A stretch of DNA of 11,780 nt from Kiritimatiellia bacterium (GTDB taxonomy: Bacteria; Verrucomicrobiota; Kiritimatiellia; RFP12; DVOR01): NCBI GenBank assembly GCA_017457555.1, contig JAFTHG010000245.1, forward strand, positions 1-11,780. The letters run 5' to 3'. The notes beneath the pieces are model-generated. The model worked only from the letters and a program-made list of their open reading frames with translations. It was not told where the DNA came from and made no database searches. Shown here in pieces: positions 1-5,534 of the stretch; position 1 is the first letter of the stretch, and every line of letters begins with the position of its first letter. A program made the position numbers and the translations under genes.

Positions 1-4
1 CGCT

Positions 5-1297
5 TTGTCAATAGATGCCTTCACAAAGTATGATTTTGAAACGTTGAGCGATGAAGCGGTGCGTGAGGCGTACAATCGCTTATTGGCCACCTTTGCGTCA
101 TCGGTTCACGAACCCTGTCTGATTCGGGATGATCCAGAAGATCCCGGATGGCGCAAAGCACTCTCTGCGGTTTTGGTCCAAAAGGCCAATGAAACGGGTG
201 TTTCTGCTGTGATTGAAGGGTTGTCTCCCGAATTCTTCATGCAAATTGAATGGTTGCCAGGTGGCCGCGTGGAAGAAGGCGAACTCTTCTTTGACTCCAT
301 TTTTGCCGAAGCGGATGCTCATCCGGAAGATGAACAGTTGCGCCGGTTATGCGATCATCGCGCTCGTGCCATTCTCTTCAATTATCTGCGTGAATACTCA
401 CAGATTGAATATGTCAATATTGGCCGTACGCGCCGTTCGCTCTCCGGACGTAAGGGGCAGGGGCCGCGTGCATTGGTATACATCGTTGAGATGAAAGAAC
501 GTCATCGTCCGCAACCGACGGTGCGTATTATCCGCATTCAACGTTGGACCGTGGCATCGCATCTGGCAGAGGGAAAGCCCTTGTTGCAATCGATGCTGGA
601 AGCAGAGGACTACACGGATTACGTGATGGATCGTCGCCTGGGGGCGCGTCAACTGGGAATGCATTTGCCAACCTCTATGTTGCCACGTACCTATCGTGAA
701 ACGGTCTGCGATCGTCACGGGAATTGCCATAATATCTGGACGGGATATTTTGAGCGTGAGTATATTTCGGGGTGCGCTACCAATAAAATTCCGGAAAACT
801 TCTATGCTTCGGACGCATTTTGTCAGTGTTTCTTCAGATTGCTTGGGCAGGCCGCAGCACCGAATTTGATTGTGGGCCGAGCCGCTGTTGAGAGTGGCAA
901 GACGATCTTTGATGACGGTGACGAAGTCATTGTGATGAATGGCTTGGGCTTACCCGAACGCTTGGTCTTATCTGAACCGACCGGTTCTTTCCTGAATTAT
1001 CGCCGTCCCTACACTGAAACAATCGCTGATTATGCCCAAGCGCTCAATCGTCGCAAACACCTCATTGGCAATTTTGAGATGATTGCGCAGATTTATGTGA
1101 ATGCGTTTGAGGATGAGCTGGCCCGTATTCAACGGACCTACCGCGAACACCGTGCCGGATTTGATGCGCTGTTCCGTGACCGTCAGGTTGATGAAAACGG
1201 TTCAATGGCGTATCGTTGGCGGTGCGTATTACAGCGCTTGGATGCTGTGAATGCACATGCATTGGCAGTGCATCTGCGTGACTATATTAATTTCTAA
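5..1297 (+). CDS. Unrecognised protein, 430 residues or more; possibly 5'-truncated by the window edge
   Basis: I do not recognise this family. The reading frame is open to the left window edge. The first usable start is a TTG at position 5 with no visible ribosome site, so the true start may lie outside the window. The protein looks soluble: no signal peptide or membrane segment is evident. It is rich in Arg, Glu and Asp, with a basic patch around residues 141-151. A CDRHGNCH motif (235-242) with further Cys at 257, 273 and 275 could be a metal or structural site. An acidic FDDGDE motif (302-307) follows a hydrophobic strand. In a kinase-like fold that position could be a metal-binding loop, but no P-loop or HRD-type motif is visible, so this is speculation. 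The C-terminal 70 residues look helical. It ends 23 nt before the acyltransferase gene and is probably co-transcribed with it. Length and sustained codon structure make it certainly coding; the function is unknown. Confidence 0.85.
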   Translation: MSIDAFTKYDFETLSDEAVREAYNRLLATFASSVHEPCLIRDDPEDPGWRKALSAVLVQKANETGVSAVIEGLSPEFFMQIEWLPGGRVEEGELFFDSIFAEADAHPEDEQLRRLCDHRARAILFNYLREYSQIEYVNIGRTRRSLSGRKGQGPRALVYIVEMKERHRPQPTVRIIRIQRWTVASHLAEGKPLLQSMLEAEDYTDYVMDRRLGARQLGMHLPTSMLPRTYRETVCDRHGNCHNIWTGYFEREYISGCATNKIPENFYASDAFCQCFFRLLGQAAAPNLIVGRAAVESGKTIFDDGDEVIVMNGLGLPERLVLSEPTGSFLNYRRPYTETIADYAQALNRRKHLIGNFEMIAQIYVNAFEDELARIQRTYREHRAGFDALFRDRQVDENGSMAYRWRCVLQRLDAVNAHALAVHLRDYINF

Positions 1298-1320
1298 TCC
1301 AATGTAAAAGGCTTTAAGAG

Positions 1321-2394
1321 ATGACGAATGAGGTTTTGATAAAACATTCGTCCACGCGTTTGTTGTCATTAGATGTGATGCGTGGTCTGGATATGTTTTT
1401 TCTGGTTGCGATAGGCCCTCTCTTAACTGTTTGGCAGCATACGTATGGGTTGCCGTCATGGCTTGCTGTACAACTGCGCCATATGGACTGGGAAGGGCTC
1501 ACGGCATGGGATTTAATTATGCCGTGTTTTATCTTTATGTGCGGTGCAGCAATTCCCTTTGCCCTTCCCAAACGTCTGGTAAATGGGCGGCCCACCCGGG
1601 CGTATTGGAAACATGTATTTGGGCGTGTGGCGTTGCTGTGGGTGCTGGGAATGATTGTTCAAGGCAATCTGTTGTCTTTGAATCCTGCGATTATCAGCCC
1701 TTATAACAACACATTGCAGACAATTGCCGCAGGATACCTGATTGCCGCCCTCTTGCTTCTAATTCCCAATCGGCTTGTACGATATGCCATCCCGATTGCG
1801 TGTGCCGTGGGATACGGGCTTCTATTGGCCTGTTGTGGCGACTATACCCCGGGCGGAAACTTCGCCATTCAAGTTGAACAATGGGTGTTACCCATCAACC
1901 GTGATGGCTACAGTTGGGTATTGACAACCCCGATGTTTGGCGTCATGACGATGTGCGGTCTGTTCTGTACAGAAACCTTGCGCGGATCACATACTGCATT
2001 GCGAAAGATTGTCACGTTAACGATTGTAGGTCTGATTCTCCTATTGGGTGGTCTCTGTCTGGAACAGTGGGAGCCGGCCATTAAGCGGATCTACACTGTG
2101 AGCTTTACGGCACAGGCAATGGGGTGGAGCGTGTTGATGCTGACGCTGCTCTATACCATTATTGATGTCTGCCATATCACGCGGGGATGGGGGCTTTTGA
2201 CGCTCTATGGCCGCTGGGCACTAACGGCGTATCTCTGCGGCACGCTCTTTTGGCACACGCTGAATACTTTGGCACAAACGCTAACCTATGGCACTGCCCA
2301 TTGGTTCGGCAATGATATCTATCGCCTGATTCAGGTCATTACAGCCGTAACCCTGCTTACCTCAATCCTTTGGCTCCGCGAACGCTTACGATAA
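1321..2394 (+). CDS. DUF5009 / heparan-alpha-glucosaminide N-acetyltransferase-like membrane acyltransferase
   Basis: A polytopic inner-membrane protein of 357 residues, the usual size for bacterial DUF5009/HGSNAT-like proteins. The N-terminus has the family signature RLLSLDVMRGLDMF (13-26) leading into the first membrane helix. Next comes HMDWEGLTAWDLIMP (54-68), which resembles the family's H-x-x-W-x-G-x-x-x-x-D-x-x-x-P motif. His54 is the likely counterpart of the acetyl-carrying histidine of human HGSNAT; this is an inference. About ten hydrophobic segments follow, ending in a short basic tail. Family members are thought to move acyl groups from cytoplasmic acyl-CoA to sugars across the membrane; the substrate here cannot be told. 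The ATG at 1321 has AAAAGG at 1306-1311, 9 nt upstream. The gene lies 23 nt after the first gene, so the two probably form an operon. No truncation is seen. Confidence 0.85.
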   Translation: MTNEVLIKHSSTRLLSLDVMRGLDMFFLVAIGPLLTVWQHTYGLPSWLAVQLRHMDWEGLTAWDLIMPCFIFMCGAAIPFALPKRLVNGRPTRAYWKHVFGRVALLWVLGMIVQGNLLSLNPAIISPYNNTLQTIAAGYLIAALLLLIPNRLVRYAIPIACAVGYGLLLACCGDYTPGGNFAIQVEQWVLPINRDGYSWVLTTPMFGVMTMCGLFCTETLRGSHTALRKIVTLTIVGLILLLGGLCLEQWEPAIKRIYTVSFTAQAMGWSVLMLTLLYTIIDVCHITRGWGLLTLYGRWALTAYLCGTLFWHTLNTLAQTLTYGTAHWFGNDIYRLIQVITAVTLLTSILWLRERLR

Positions 2395-2404
2395 CACACC
2401 GTAC

Positions 2405-2515
2405 ATGATGTGCGTGAAGTTTGAAAGACAAGACGAAACAGAGCCGCTATATCTTGATGCTTTAAATCTGTTGAAGAAGTTAGGCTTCCTTAAGGAGGAG
2501 GTACTCAATGGATAA
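2405..2515 (+). CDS. Possible 36-residue mini-ORF, translationally coupled to the next gene
   Basis: The frame starts with tandem ATG codons at 2405/2408, ten bases after the acyltransferase stop. It ends in a TAA at 2513-2515, inside the next gene, so the two overlap by 8 nt (ATG-GA-TAA). The predicted peptide is hydrophilic at first (VKFERQDETEP) and then an amphipathic helix (LYLDALNLLKKLGFLKEEVL), which is protein-like. There is no ribosome site before the ATGs. The strong AAGGAGG of the next gene falls inside this frame. It could be a leader peptide, a small partner protein, or the surviving 3' end of a longer gene whose front was deleted. It could also be chance. Confidence 0.35.
   Translation: MMCVKFERQDETEPLYLDALNLLKKLGFLKEEVLNG
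2492..2498 (+). promoter_or_regulatory. Strong Shine-Dalgarno AAGGAGG
   Basis: AAGGAGG lies 9 nt before the ATG at 2508. It is a near-perfect match to the 16S rRNA tail and the best ribosome site in the window. It is the main reason to accept the 96-residue gene as real. Confidence 0.8.
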
Positions 2516-2798
2516 AGAACTTGAGGAGCTATTGAAAAAAGACACCTTGCGCCTGAAAGACGAAAGTAAAGAGGCGTACAAGAAGCGCATGTTAGGAAAG
2601 GCTCTTGCGTGCAATCGATGGCTGCCACGATTCGACCCTCGCATTCCAGGTTTTGGCGCATGGGACGGCTTGGAAGTTTCCGATGATACTGCACGCTTAA
2701 TCAATGCCACCTGCACTTACTTCAATGTTTTAGCCTTTCATGATCCACCAGAGTACAAAGATCCATCAGACACGCTATCTGACGAGAAGTGGCCTTAA
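2508..2798 (+). CDS. Small hypothetical protein, 96 residues
   Basis: I do not recognise this protein. It is soluble and charged. The first 30 residues (ELEELLKKDTLRLKDESKEAYKKR, split by short hydrophobic steps) should form a helix, possibly a short coiled coil. The middle has an aromatic and proline-rich stretch (NRWLPRFDPRIPGFGAWDG, about 37-55). The acidic C-terminus contains DPPEYKDPSDTLSDE. There are two Cys but no metal motif, signal peptide or membrane segment. It has an excellent ribosome site, overlaps an upstream mini-ORF by 8 nt and is followed 13 nt later by an intrinsic terminator, so it is very probably expressed as the last gene of the rightward unit. Its position beside mobile-element-like repeats suggests accessory DNA such as a phage- or plasmid-derived gene, but nothing in the sequence gives a function. 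Confidence 0.65.
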   Translation: MDKELEELLKKDTLRLKDESKEAYKKRMLGKALACNRWLPRFDPRIPGFGAWDGLEVSDDTARLINATCTYFNVLAFHDPPEYKDPSDTLSDEKWP

Positions 2799-2811
2799 TG
2801 ATAATAGAAGC

Positions 2812-2836
2812 AGCCTCGGGAGACCGGGGCTTTTTT
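2812..2836 (+). terminator. Intrinsic terminator of the rightward unit
   Basis: AGCCTCGG (2812-2819), loop GAGA, CCGGGGCT (2824-2831): an 8-bp stem with one G-T pair, running straight into TTTTTT (2831-2836). It lies 13 nt after the stop of the 96-residue gene and closes the rightward genes. Confidence 0.85.
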
Positions 2837-2953
2837 GTGTTCAGGGCAGCGCACGTTGAGGTGCGAACCTCTAAACCATCTCCTATTACTCGCCTATTGG
2901 GATGATAACACAGGTGGGGGATTCTGGCAAATCGCATAGGCGTGAGTGAGAGA

Positions 2954-2967
2954 AGTTATCAACAGGT
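2954..2967 (+). repeat. Direct repeat copy 1, AGTTATCAACAGGT
   Basis: A 14-bp sequence that recurs at 3083-3096 with one change (C to T). The two copies are 129 bp apart and bracket the four iteron-like repeats. The core TTATCAACA is one base from the DnaA-box consensus TTATCCACA. Possible roles are a protein-binding site or part of a mobile-element end; this is an inference. Confidence 0.6.
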
Positions 2968-3000
2968 TTAGAGTGAAAAAGCGGCGAATTTGGGTCAAAA

Positions 3001-3081
3001 TATCAGCGAAAAGTCGGGTCAATTTCAGCGTAAGTGAAGCGCAGTTTCAGCGAAAGTGCCACCTGTCTTTCAGCGAAATTG
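3001..3081 (+). repeat. Four iteron-like repeats, TTTCAGCGAAAGTG type
   Basis: Copies start at 3001 (TATCAGCGAAAAGT), 3023 (TTTCAGCGTAAGTG), 3045 (TTTCAGCGAAAGTG) and 3068 (TTTCAGCGAAATTG), all in the same orientation. The spacing is 22, 22 and 23 bp, about two helical turns, so a protein bound to each copy would sit on one face of the DNA. The first two copies are preceded by GGGTCAA (2992 and 3016). A diverged copy, TTTCAACGTAAGTC, occurs at 3166-3179. Regular same-strand copies are typical of iteron replication origins and of the multiple internal repeats at IS21-family ends. The GGGTCAA and CCACCTG flanks favour the IS21 reading. Confidence 0.75.
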
Positions 3082-3082
3082 G

Positions 3083-3096
3083 AGTTATTAACAGGT
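3083..3096 (+). repeat. Direct repeat copy 2, AGTTATTAACAGGT
   Basis: Second copy of the 14-bp repeat at 2954-2967, with one mismatch, two bases after the last iteron. Eight bases further on, TGTTGATTAA (3104-3113) forms an imperfect inverted match to its TTATTAACA core. Confidence 0.6.
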
Positions 3097-3308
3097 CAAA
3101 TCGTGTTGATTAATCGGCCACTTTAGGGCAGCGAAGCCGCTGTAGACGAGTTGATTTGGAGCGATTTTCAACGTAAGTCACTACCATTCAAAGACTTATG
3201 CTCATTTTGCAAACCTTGCAAAAATGCCCTTTTTTAGCCCGAAAAGCGGCAAAAATGCCGATTCACAGGAAAAATTTTCAAATCGTGAAAAATGATGACA
3301 AAAAGTGA

Positions 3309-3343
3309 AAAAAGTGACCTTGTTGCGCAGGGGCTGCGCAACA
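3309..3343 (-). terminator. Strong hairpin; possible terminator of the comF unit
   Basis: TGTTGCGCAG (3321-3330) and CTGCGCAACA (3334-3343) are a perfect 10-bp inverted repeat with a 3-nt loop. Read leftward, the stem is followed by AGGTCAC and then TTTTTT (3314-3309). It lies 260 bp past the comF stop. The 7-nt gap before the T-run is longer than in a standard intrinsic terminator, and no T-run follows in the rightward direction. It could equally be a protein site or a structural part of a mobile element. Confidence 0.35.
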
Positions 3344-3371
3344 GTGGCGTGTGGTAAGCCGCAGCACTGCC

Positions 3372-3398
3372 GACATAGAAGACATAGAACTTATAGAA
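3372..3398 (+). repeat. Three tandem 9-bp units, GACATAGAA / CTTATAGAA
   Basis: GACATAGAA occurs twice head to tail (3372-3389), followed by the diverged copy CTTATAGAA (3390-3398). It is a short tandem repeat in non-coding DNA, of the kind that varies in copy number between strains. Confidence 0.6.
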
Positions 3399-3439
3399 TC
3401 TCTAAATCTTCTGGAAAATCGCCGTGATAAGCCGTGTGC

Positions 3440-3512
3440 GTAAGCTCTATCCCTGAATAGTGAACGTCCGCAGTAAGACGTTAGTCTGTGAGGTGATAGG
3501 GGAGGAGCTTGC
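3440..3512. other. Nested inverted-repeat structure, possible structured RNA or DNA element
   Basis: The outer arms are AAGCTCTATCCCTG (3442-3455) and TAGGGGAGGAGCTT (3497-3510). They pair over 14 positions with one A-A mismatch and three G-T pairs. Inside is a second perfect stem, AACGTC (3463-3468) and GACGTT (3477-3482), with an 8-nt loop. A third small hairpin, CAGCA/TGCTG, follows at 3546-3560. I cannot match this to a known RNA family. G-T pairs occur in either reading direction, so the active strand is unclear. It may be a mobile-element end, a repeat family or a regulatory RNA. Confidence 0.4.
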
Positions 3513-3602
3513 CGAGTCAAGGAGCAGAAGCGATGAAGGATTGTCCAGCACGTTTTGCTGTGAGTGGGGATGGGCACAGTAGCCGGATTGTGCGGAGTGG
3601 TT

Positions 3603-4367
3603 TTAAGGATGAAAGGGGCGTGCTAAGGCGAGTACGTAGACGGCTTTGGCTCCGGCTTGCTTAAGGAGTTTGGCACAGGCATTACAGGTGGCGCCGGTGG
3701 TGATCACATCGTCAATGAGCAGAATGGTTTTACCTACCAAGCCCTTTGGCTTTCGCAGGCGATAAGCAGCTTTGGCATTGCTTAACCGTTCGGAGCGATG
3801 CAATCGTGTTTGAGAGAGGATCCCGGTATTGATGCGCTTCAGGGCATGGGGCAGGCAGGGGAGGTGCACTTCTTTTGCGAGTGCTTTGGCTAAAAGTGCC
3901 GCCTGATTGTAGCCTCGGGAATGTAATTTTGTGCGTTGCATCGGGATGGGAATCAGGAGGTCAATGGTGATGTTTGCTTCAAGGATTCGAACTTGATAGG
4001 TGGCGAGCAGATAGCGCATTAGGTCATGGGTTAACCAAAGACCTTTGCGATATTTGAAGGTCTGAATTAAATCACGAAAGGCGGTGTCGTATCGTGCAAC
4101 AATGAAGGCCCGTTCGAACGCTGGCGGGTGAAGAAGACAGTCGGAGCAGATGAAATCATTTCCTTCTGTAAGGGCAGATTCTGCCCCGCAACGGCTGCAG
4201 GAGGGATTGCGATGTAATGACAGCCGCTCAAGGCAGTTGTGGCAGAGATAGCCATCATCACCAGAAGGGTGGTGACAAAAATAGCAATCCTTGGGATAGA
4301 CCAGTTCAAGAATCCGTTTATACCAGAGGGAGAGAAATTGGATGCACGTTAGCAAAAACTGTTGCAT
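3603..4367 (-). CDS. comF: ComF family protein (phosphoribosyltransferase-like, competence-associated)
   Basis: 254 residues, normal for the family. The N-terminus has the ComF zinc-finger cysteines: CYFC (28-31), CHNC (42-45), CSRC (57-60) and CSDC (74-77). The C-terminal phosphoribosyltransferase fold carries RGYNQAALLAK (151-161) and the PRPP-binding loop LLIDDVITTGAT (216-227). ComF proteins are required for, or strongly assist, uptake of single-stranded DNA in naturally competent bacteria, but they are widespread and the call does not prove competence. The ATG at 4367 lies inside the 3' end of the upstream chromate-transporter gene (19-nt overlap). It has no Shine-Dalgarno, so translation is probably coupled. 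It is the last gene of the leftward malic enzyme unit. The functional link to chromate transport is not obvious. Confidence 0.9.
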   Translation of the reverse strand: MQQFLLTCIQFLSLWYKRILELVYPKDCYFCHHPSGDDGYLCHNCLERLSLHRNPSCSRCGAESALTEGNDFICSDCLLHPPAFERAFIVARYDTAFRDLIQTFKYRKGLWLTHDLMRYLLATYQVRILEANITIDLLIPIPMQRTKLHSRGYNQAALLAKALAKEVHLPCLPHALKRINTGILSQTRLHRSERLSNAKAAYRLRKPKGLVGKTILLIDDVITTGATCNACAKLLKQAGAKAVYVLALARPFHP

Positions 4368-4903
4368 AATTGCACGAGGAGGCCTAATCCTGCGCCACAG
4401 AGAATCAGTAGAATGGCACTTAATTTGAAGAGGTGGGCAAGCATAAAGAGCAAGAGGGTGAGCCCAGCCTGCATAAATTGGATGTGGCCATTCGGGGCAA
4501 TAAGAGCATGGCTGAAAAGCGTTGTGGCGGCTGCACCGATGAGTCCGATGACGGCAGGACGTGCGCCTTTAAGTGCAGATTGGAGAACCCAATGATGCAG
4601 AATGCGGTCGGCAATCTTGGCAATCGCCAAGATGATGAGGACGGAGGGTAGAACAACCCCAAGGGTGGCACAGAGGCTGCCGGGAAGCCCTGCGGTGGTC
4701 ATTCCGCAAAAGGTGGAAATATTGATGGCAAAGGGGCCGGGCGTGCTCTCGGCGATGCCGACAAATTCTGTAAATTGGTCAAGCGTCATCCAGCCATGGC
4801 GTGTAATCACTTCTGTCTGAATGAGTGGAATCATTGCGTAACCGCCACCGATGGTGAAGAGTCCAATCTTGAAAAAGGTAAGGAAGAGGGTGAGGTAGAT
4901 CAT
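4349..4903 (-). CDS. chrA: Chromate transporter, short ChrA domain, second of a pair
   Basis: A 184-residue membrane protein of the short-chain CHR family, in which each gene encodes one half of the usual two-domain ChrA. The family motifs are clear: FTIGGGYAMIPLIQ (16-29), HGWMT, ESTPGPFAIN (52-61) and a G-x-PGS turn (72-76), then further hydrophobic segments to residue 180. Paired short ChrA proteins act together as an antiporter-like exporter of chromate. In many bacteria outside metal-rich habitats the natural substrate may be another oxyanion such as sulfate; that part is an inference. The start has GGAGG four bases upstream and overlaps the previous chrA stop by 4 nt (ATGA), so the two halves are made together. 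Confidence 0.9.
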   Translation of the reverse strand: MIYLTLFLTFFKIGLFTIGGGYAMIPLIQTEVITRHGWMTLDQFTEFVGIAESTPGPFAINISTFCGMTTAGLPGSLCATLGVVLPSVLIILAIAKIADRILHHWVLQSALKGARPAVIGLIGAAATTLFSHALIAPNGHIQFMQAGLTLLLFMLAHLFKLSAILLILCGAGLGLLVQLCNSFC

Positions 4904-5514
4904 TGAGCCTCCCCTGATGGATTACCTTTATGTGCCAGAATGCCAAATTGAACGATGCCAAAGAGTAGCGCCGCAGTAATGATGTAGAGTGCGCTGACAG
5001 GCGTAAAGACAGCGAGCAGAAAGGCAACTGTTAAAATACAAAGATTGATAGGGGTGCGCTCAAGTTTCTTTCCCATCTTAAGGCATGCCCGAAGGATGAG
5101 CACAATCGCCGCCAGACGGACACCATTGAGGGCTGCCGCGACCCAAACATTTTCGCGTAGCGTAAGGTAACAGGTGCTAATCAGGACGATAATCAGCCAC
5201 GCAGGAAAGACTAAGGCTGTTACAGCCACGATACTGCCCGCCAATCCACCTAAACGATAACCGATAAAGGTGGCGGTGTTGACAGCGATAGGTCCGGGAG
5301 TGCTCTCACCAATGGTTATAAGATTGAGGAGTTCTTCAGATGTCAGCCAGCGATATTTCTGGACGATGGTTTCTTCCATCAATGCAACAATCGCATAACC
5401 GCCACCAAAGGTGAGTGCGCCAAACTTGCCAAAGACGAGCGTTAGCAATAACAACGTGCGGAGAAGTGGGGGCTTCTCCGCAACGGGTAACTGGGGTTTA
5501 TGAGCGTTTGTCAT
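4900..5514 (-). CDS. chrA: Chromate transporter, short ChrA domain, first of a pair
   Basis: A 204-residue polytopic membrane protein, homologous to its downstream neighbour. It has a hydrophilic 20-residue N-terminal extension, then FGALTFGGGYAIVALMEE (31-48), RWLTSEE, GESTPGPIAVN (69-79), FIGYRLGGLAGS (83-94) and about five further hydrophobic segments. In tandem short-chain pairs the two proteins insert with opposite topology and work as a heterodimer (family knowledge). The ATG at 5514 lies 20 nt after the malic enzyme stop with only a weak ribosome site, and no terminator separates them, so it should be co-transcribed with the malic enzyme. Confidence 0.9.
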   Translation of the reverse strand: MTNAHKPQLPVAEKPPLLRTLLLLTLVFGKFGALTFGGGYAIVALMEETIVQKYRWLTSEELLNLITIGESTPGPIAVNTATFIGYRLGGLAGSIVAVTALVFPAWLIIVLISTCYLTLRENVWVAAALNGVRLAAIVLILRACLKMGKKLERTPINLCILTVAFLLAVFTPVSALYIITAALLFGIVQFGILAHKGNPSGEAQ

Positions 5515-5534
5515 TCAATGACACTCAAGCAGCT

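Larger units (their letters stand above)
2992..3179. mobile_element. Possible remnant end(s) of an IS21-family element, no transposase
   Basis: From memory of the family, IS21-type ends begin with TG, are A/T-rich for about ten bases, then carry several spaced copies of GGCCACTTT / CAGCGAAA / TTGACCC-like blocks. This stretch shows those blocks: GGGTCAA plus CAGCGAAAA (2992 onward), GTGCCACCTG plus TTTCAGCGAAATTGG (3056-3082), and TGTTGATTAATCGGCCACTT (3104-3123) followed by GGCAGCGAA. No istA- or istB-like reading frame is present, so this would be an orphan end, a decayed copy or a non-autonomous derivative. Repeats on both sides of the TG at 3104 could mean two abutting ends. An iteron origin is the main alternative. 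Confidence 0.35.
2837..3602. other. 766-bp region without a credible gene
   Basis: This stretch separates the rightward and leftward transcription units, which converge on it. The longest open frame is a low-complexity one on the minus strand with no ribosome site, and I reject it. At 2850-2871 two short hairpins exclude each other: CGCAC/GTGCG, and GAGGT/ACCTC with loop GCGA. From 2954 to 3179 it is dense in repeats that resemble an insertion-sequence end or an iteron array. From 3200 to 3315 it is A-rich, with GCAAAAATGCC occurring twice (3218-3228 and 3249-3259). From 3321 onward it holds a strong hairpin, a tandem repeat and a nested inverted-repeat structure. These are listed separately. 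Confidence 0.8.

Noticed and set aside
2342..2404. Upstream extension of the mini-ORF into the acyltransferase gene, suggesting a frameshift
   Set aside because: The acyltransferase ends with a natural membrane helix and basic tail, and the extended frame has no start codon. Chance openness is simpler.
3001..3081. CRISPR array
   Set aside because: Repeats are about 14 bp and spaced 22 bp apart, leaving 8-9 bp between them. That is too short for spacers, and no cas genes are present.
2954..3315. Chromosomal replication origin (oriC)
   Set aside because: The DnaA-like sites are few and imperfect, and no dnaA, dnaN, gidA or similar neighbours are present. Kept only as a note in the repeat findings.
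3278..3577. 99-residue open frame on the minus strand in the repeat region
   Set aside because: Ser/Arg-rich low-complexity product, no ribosome site, and it covers the tandem repeat, both stem structures and the strong hairpin. Better explained as non-coding.
3533..3664. 43-codon frame on the plus strand with AAGGAG 8 nt upstream
   Set aside because: It runs antisense into the 3' end of comF, its product is Arg-rich without recognisable features, and there is no terminator or promoter. Probably chance, though the ribosome site is good.
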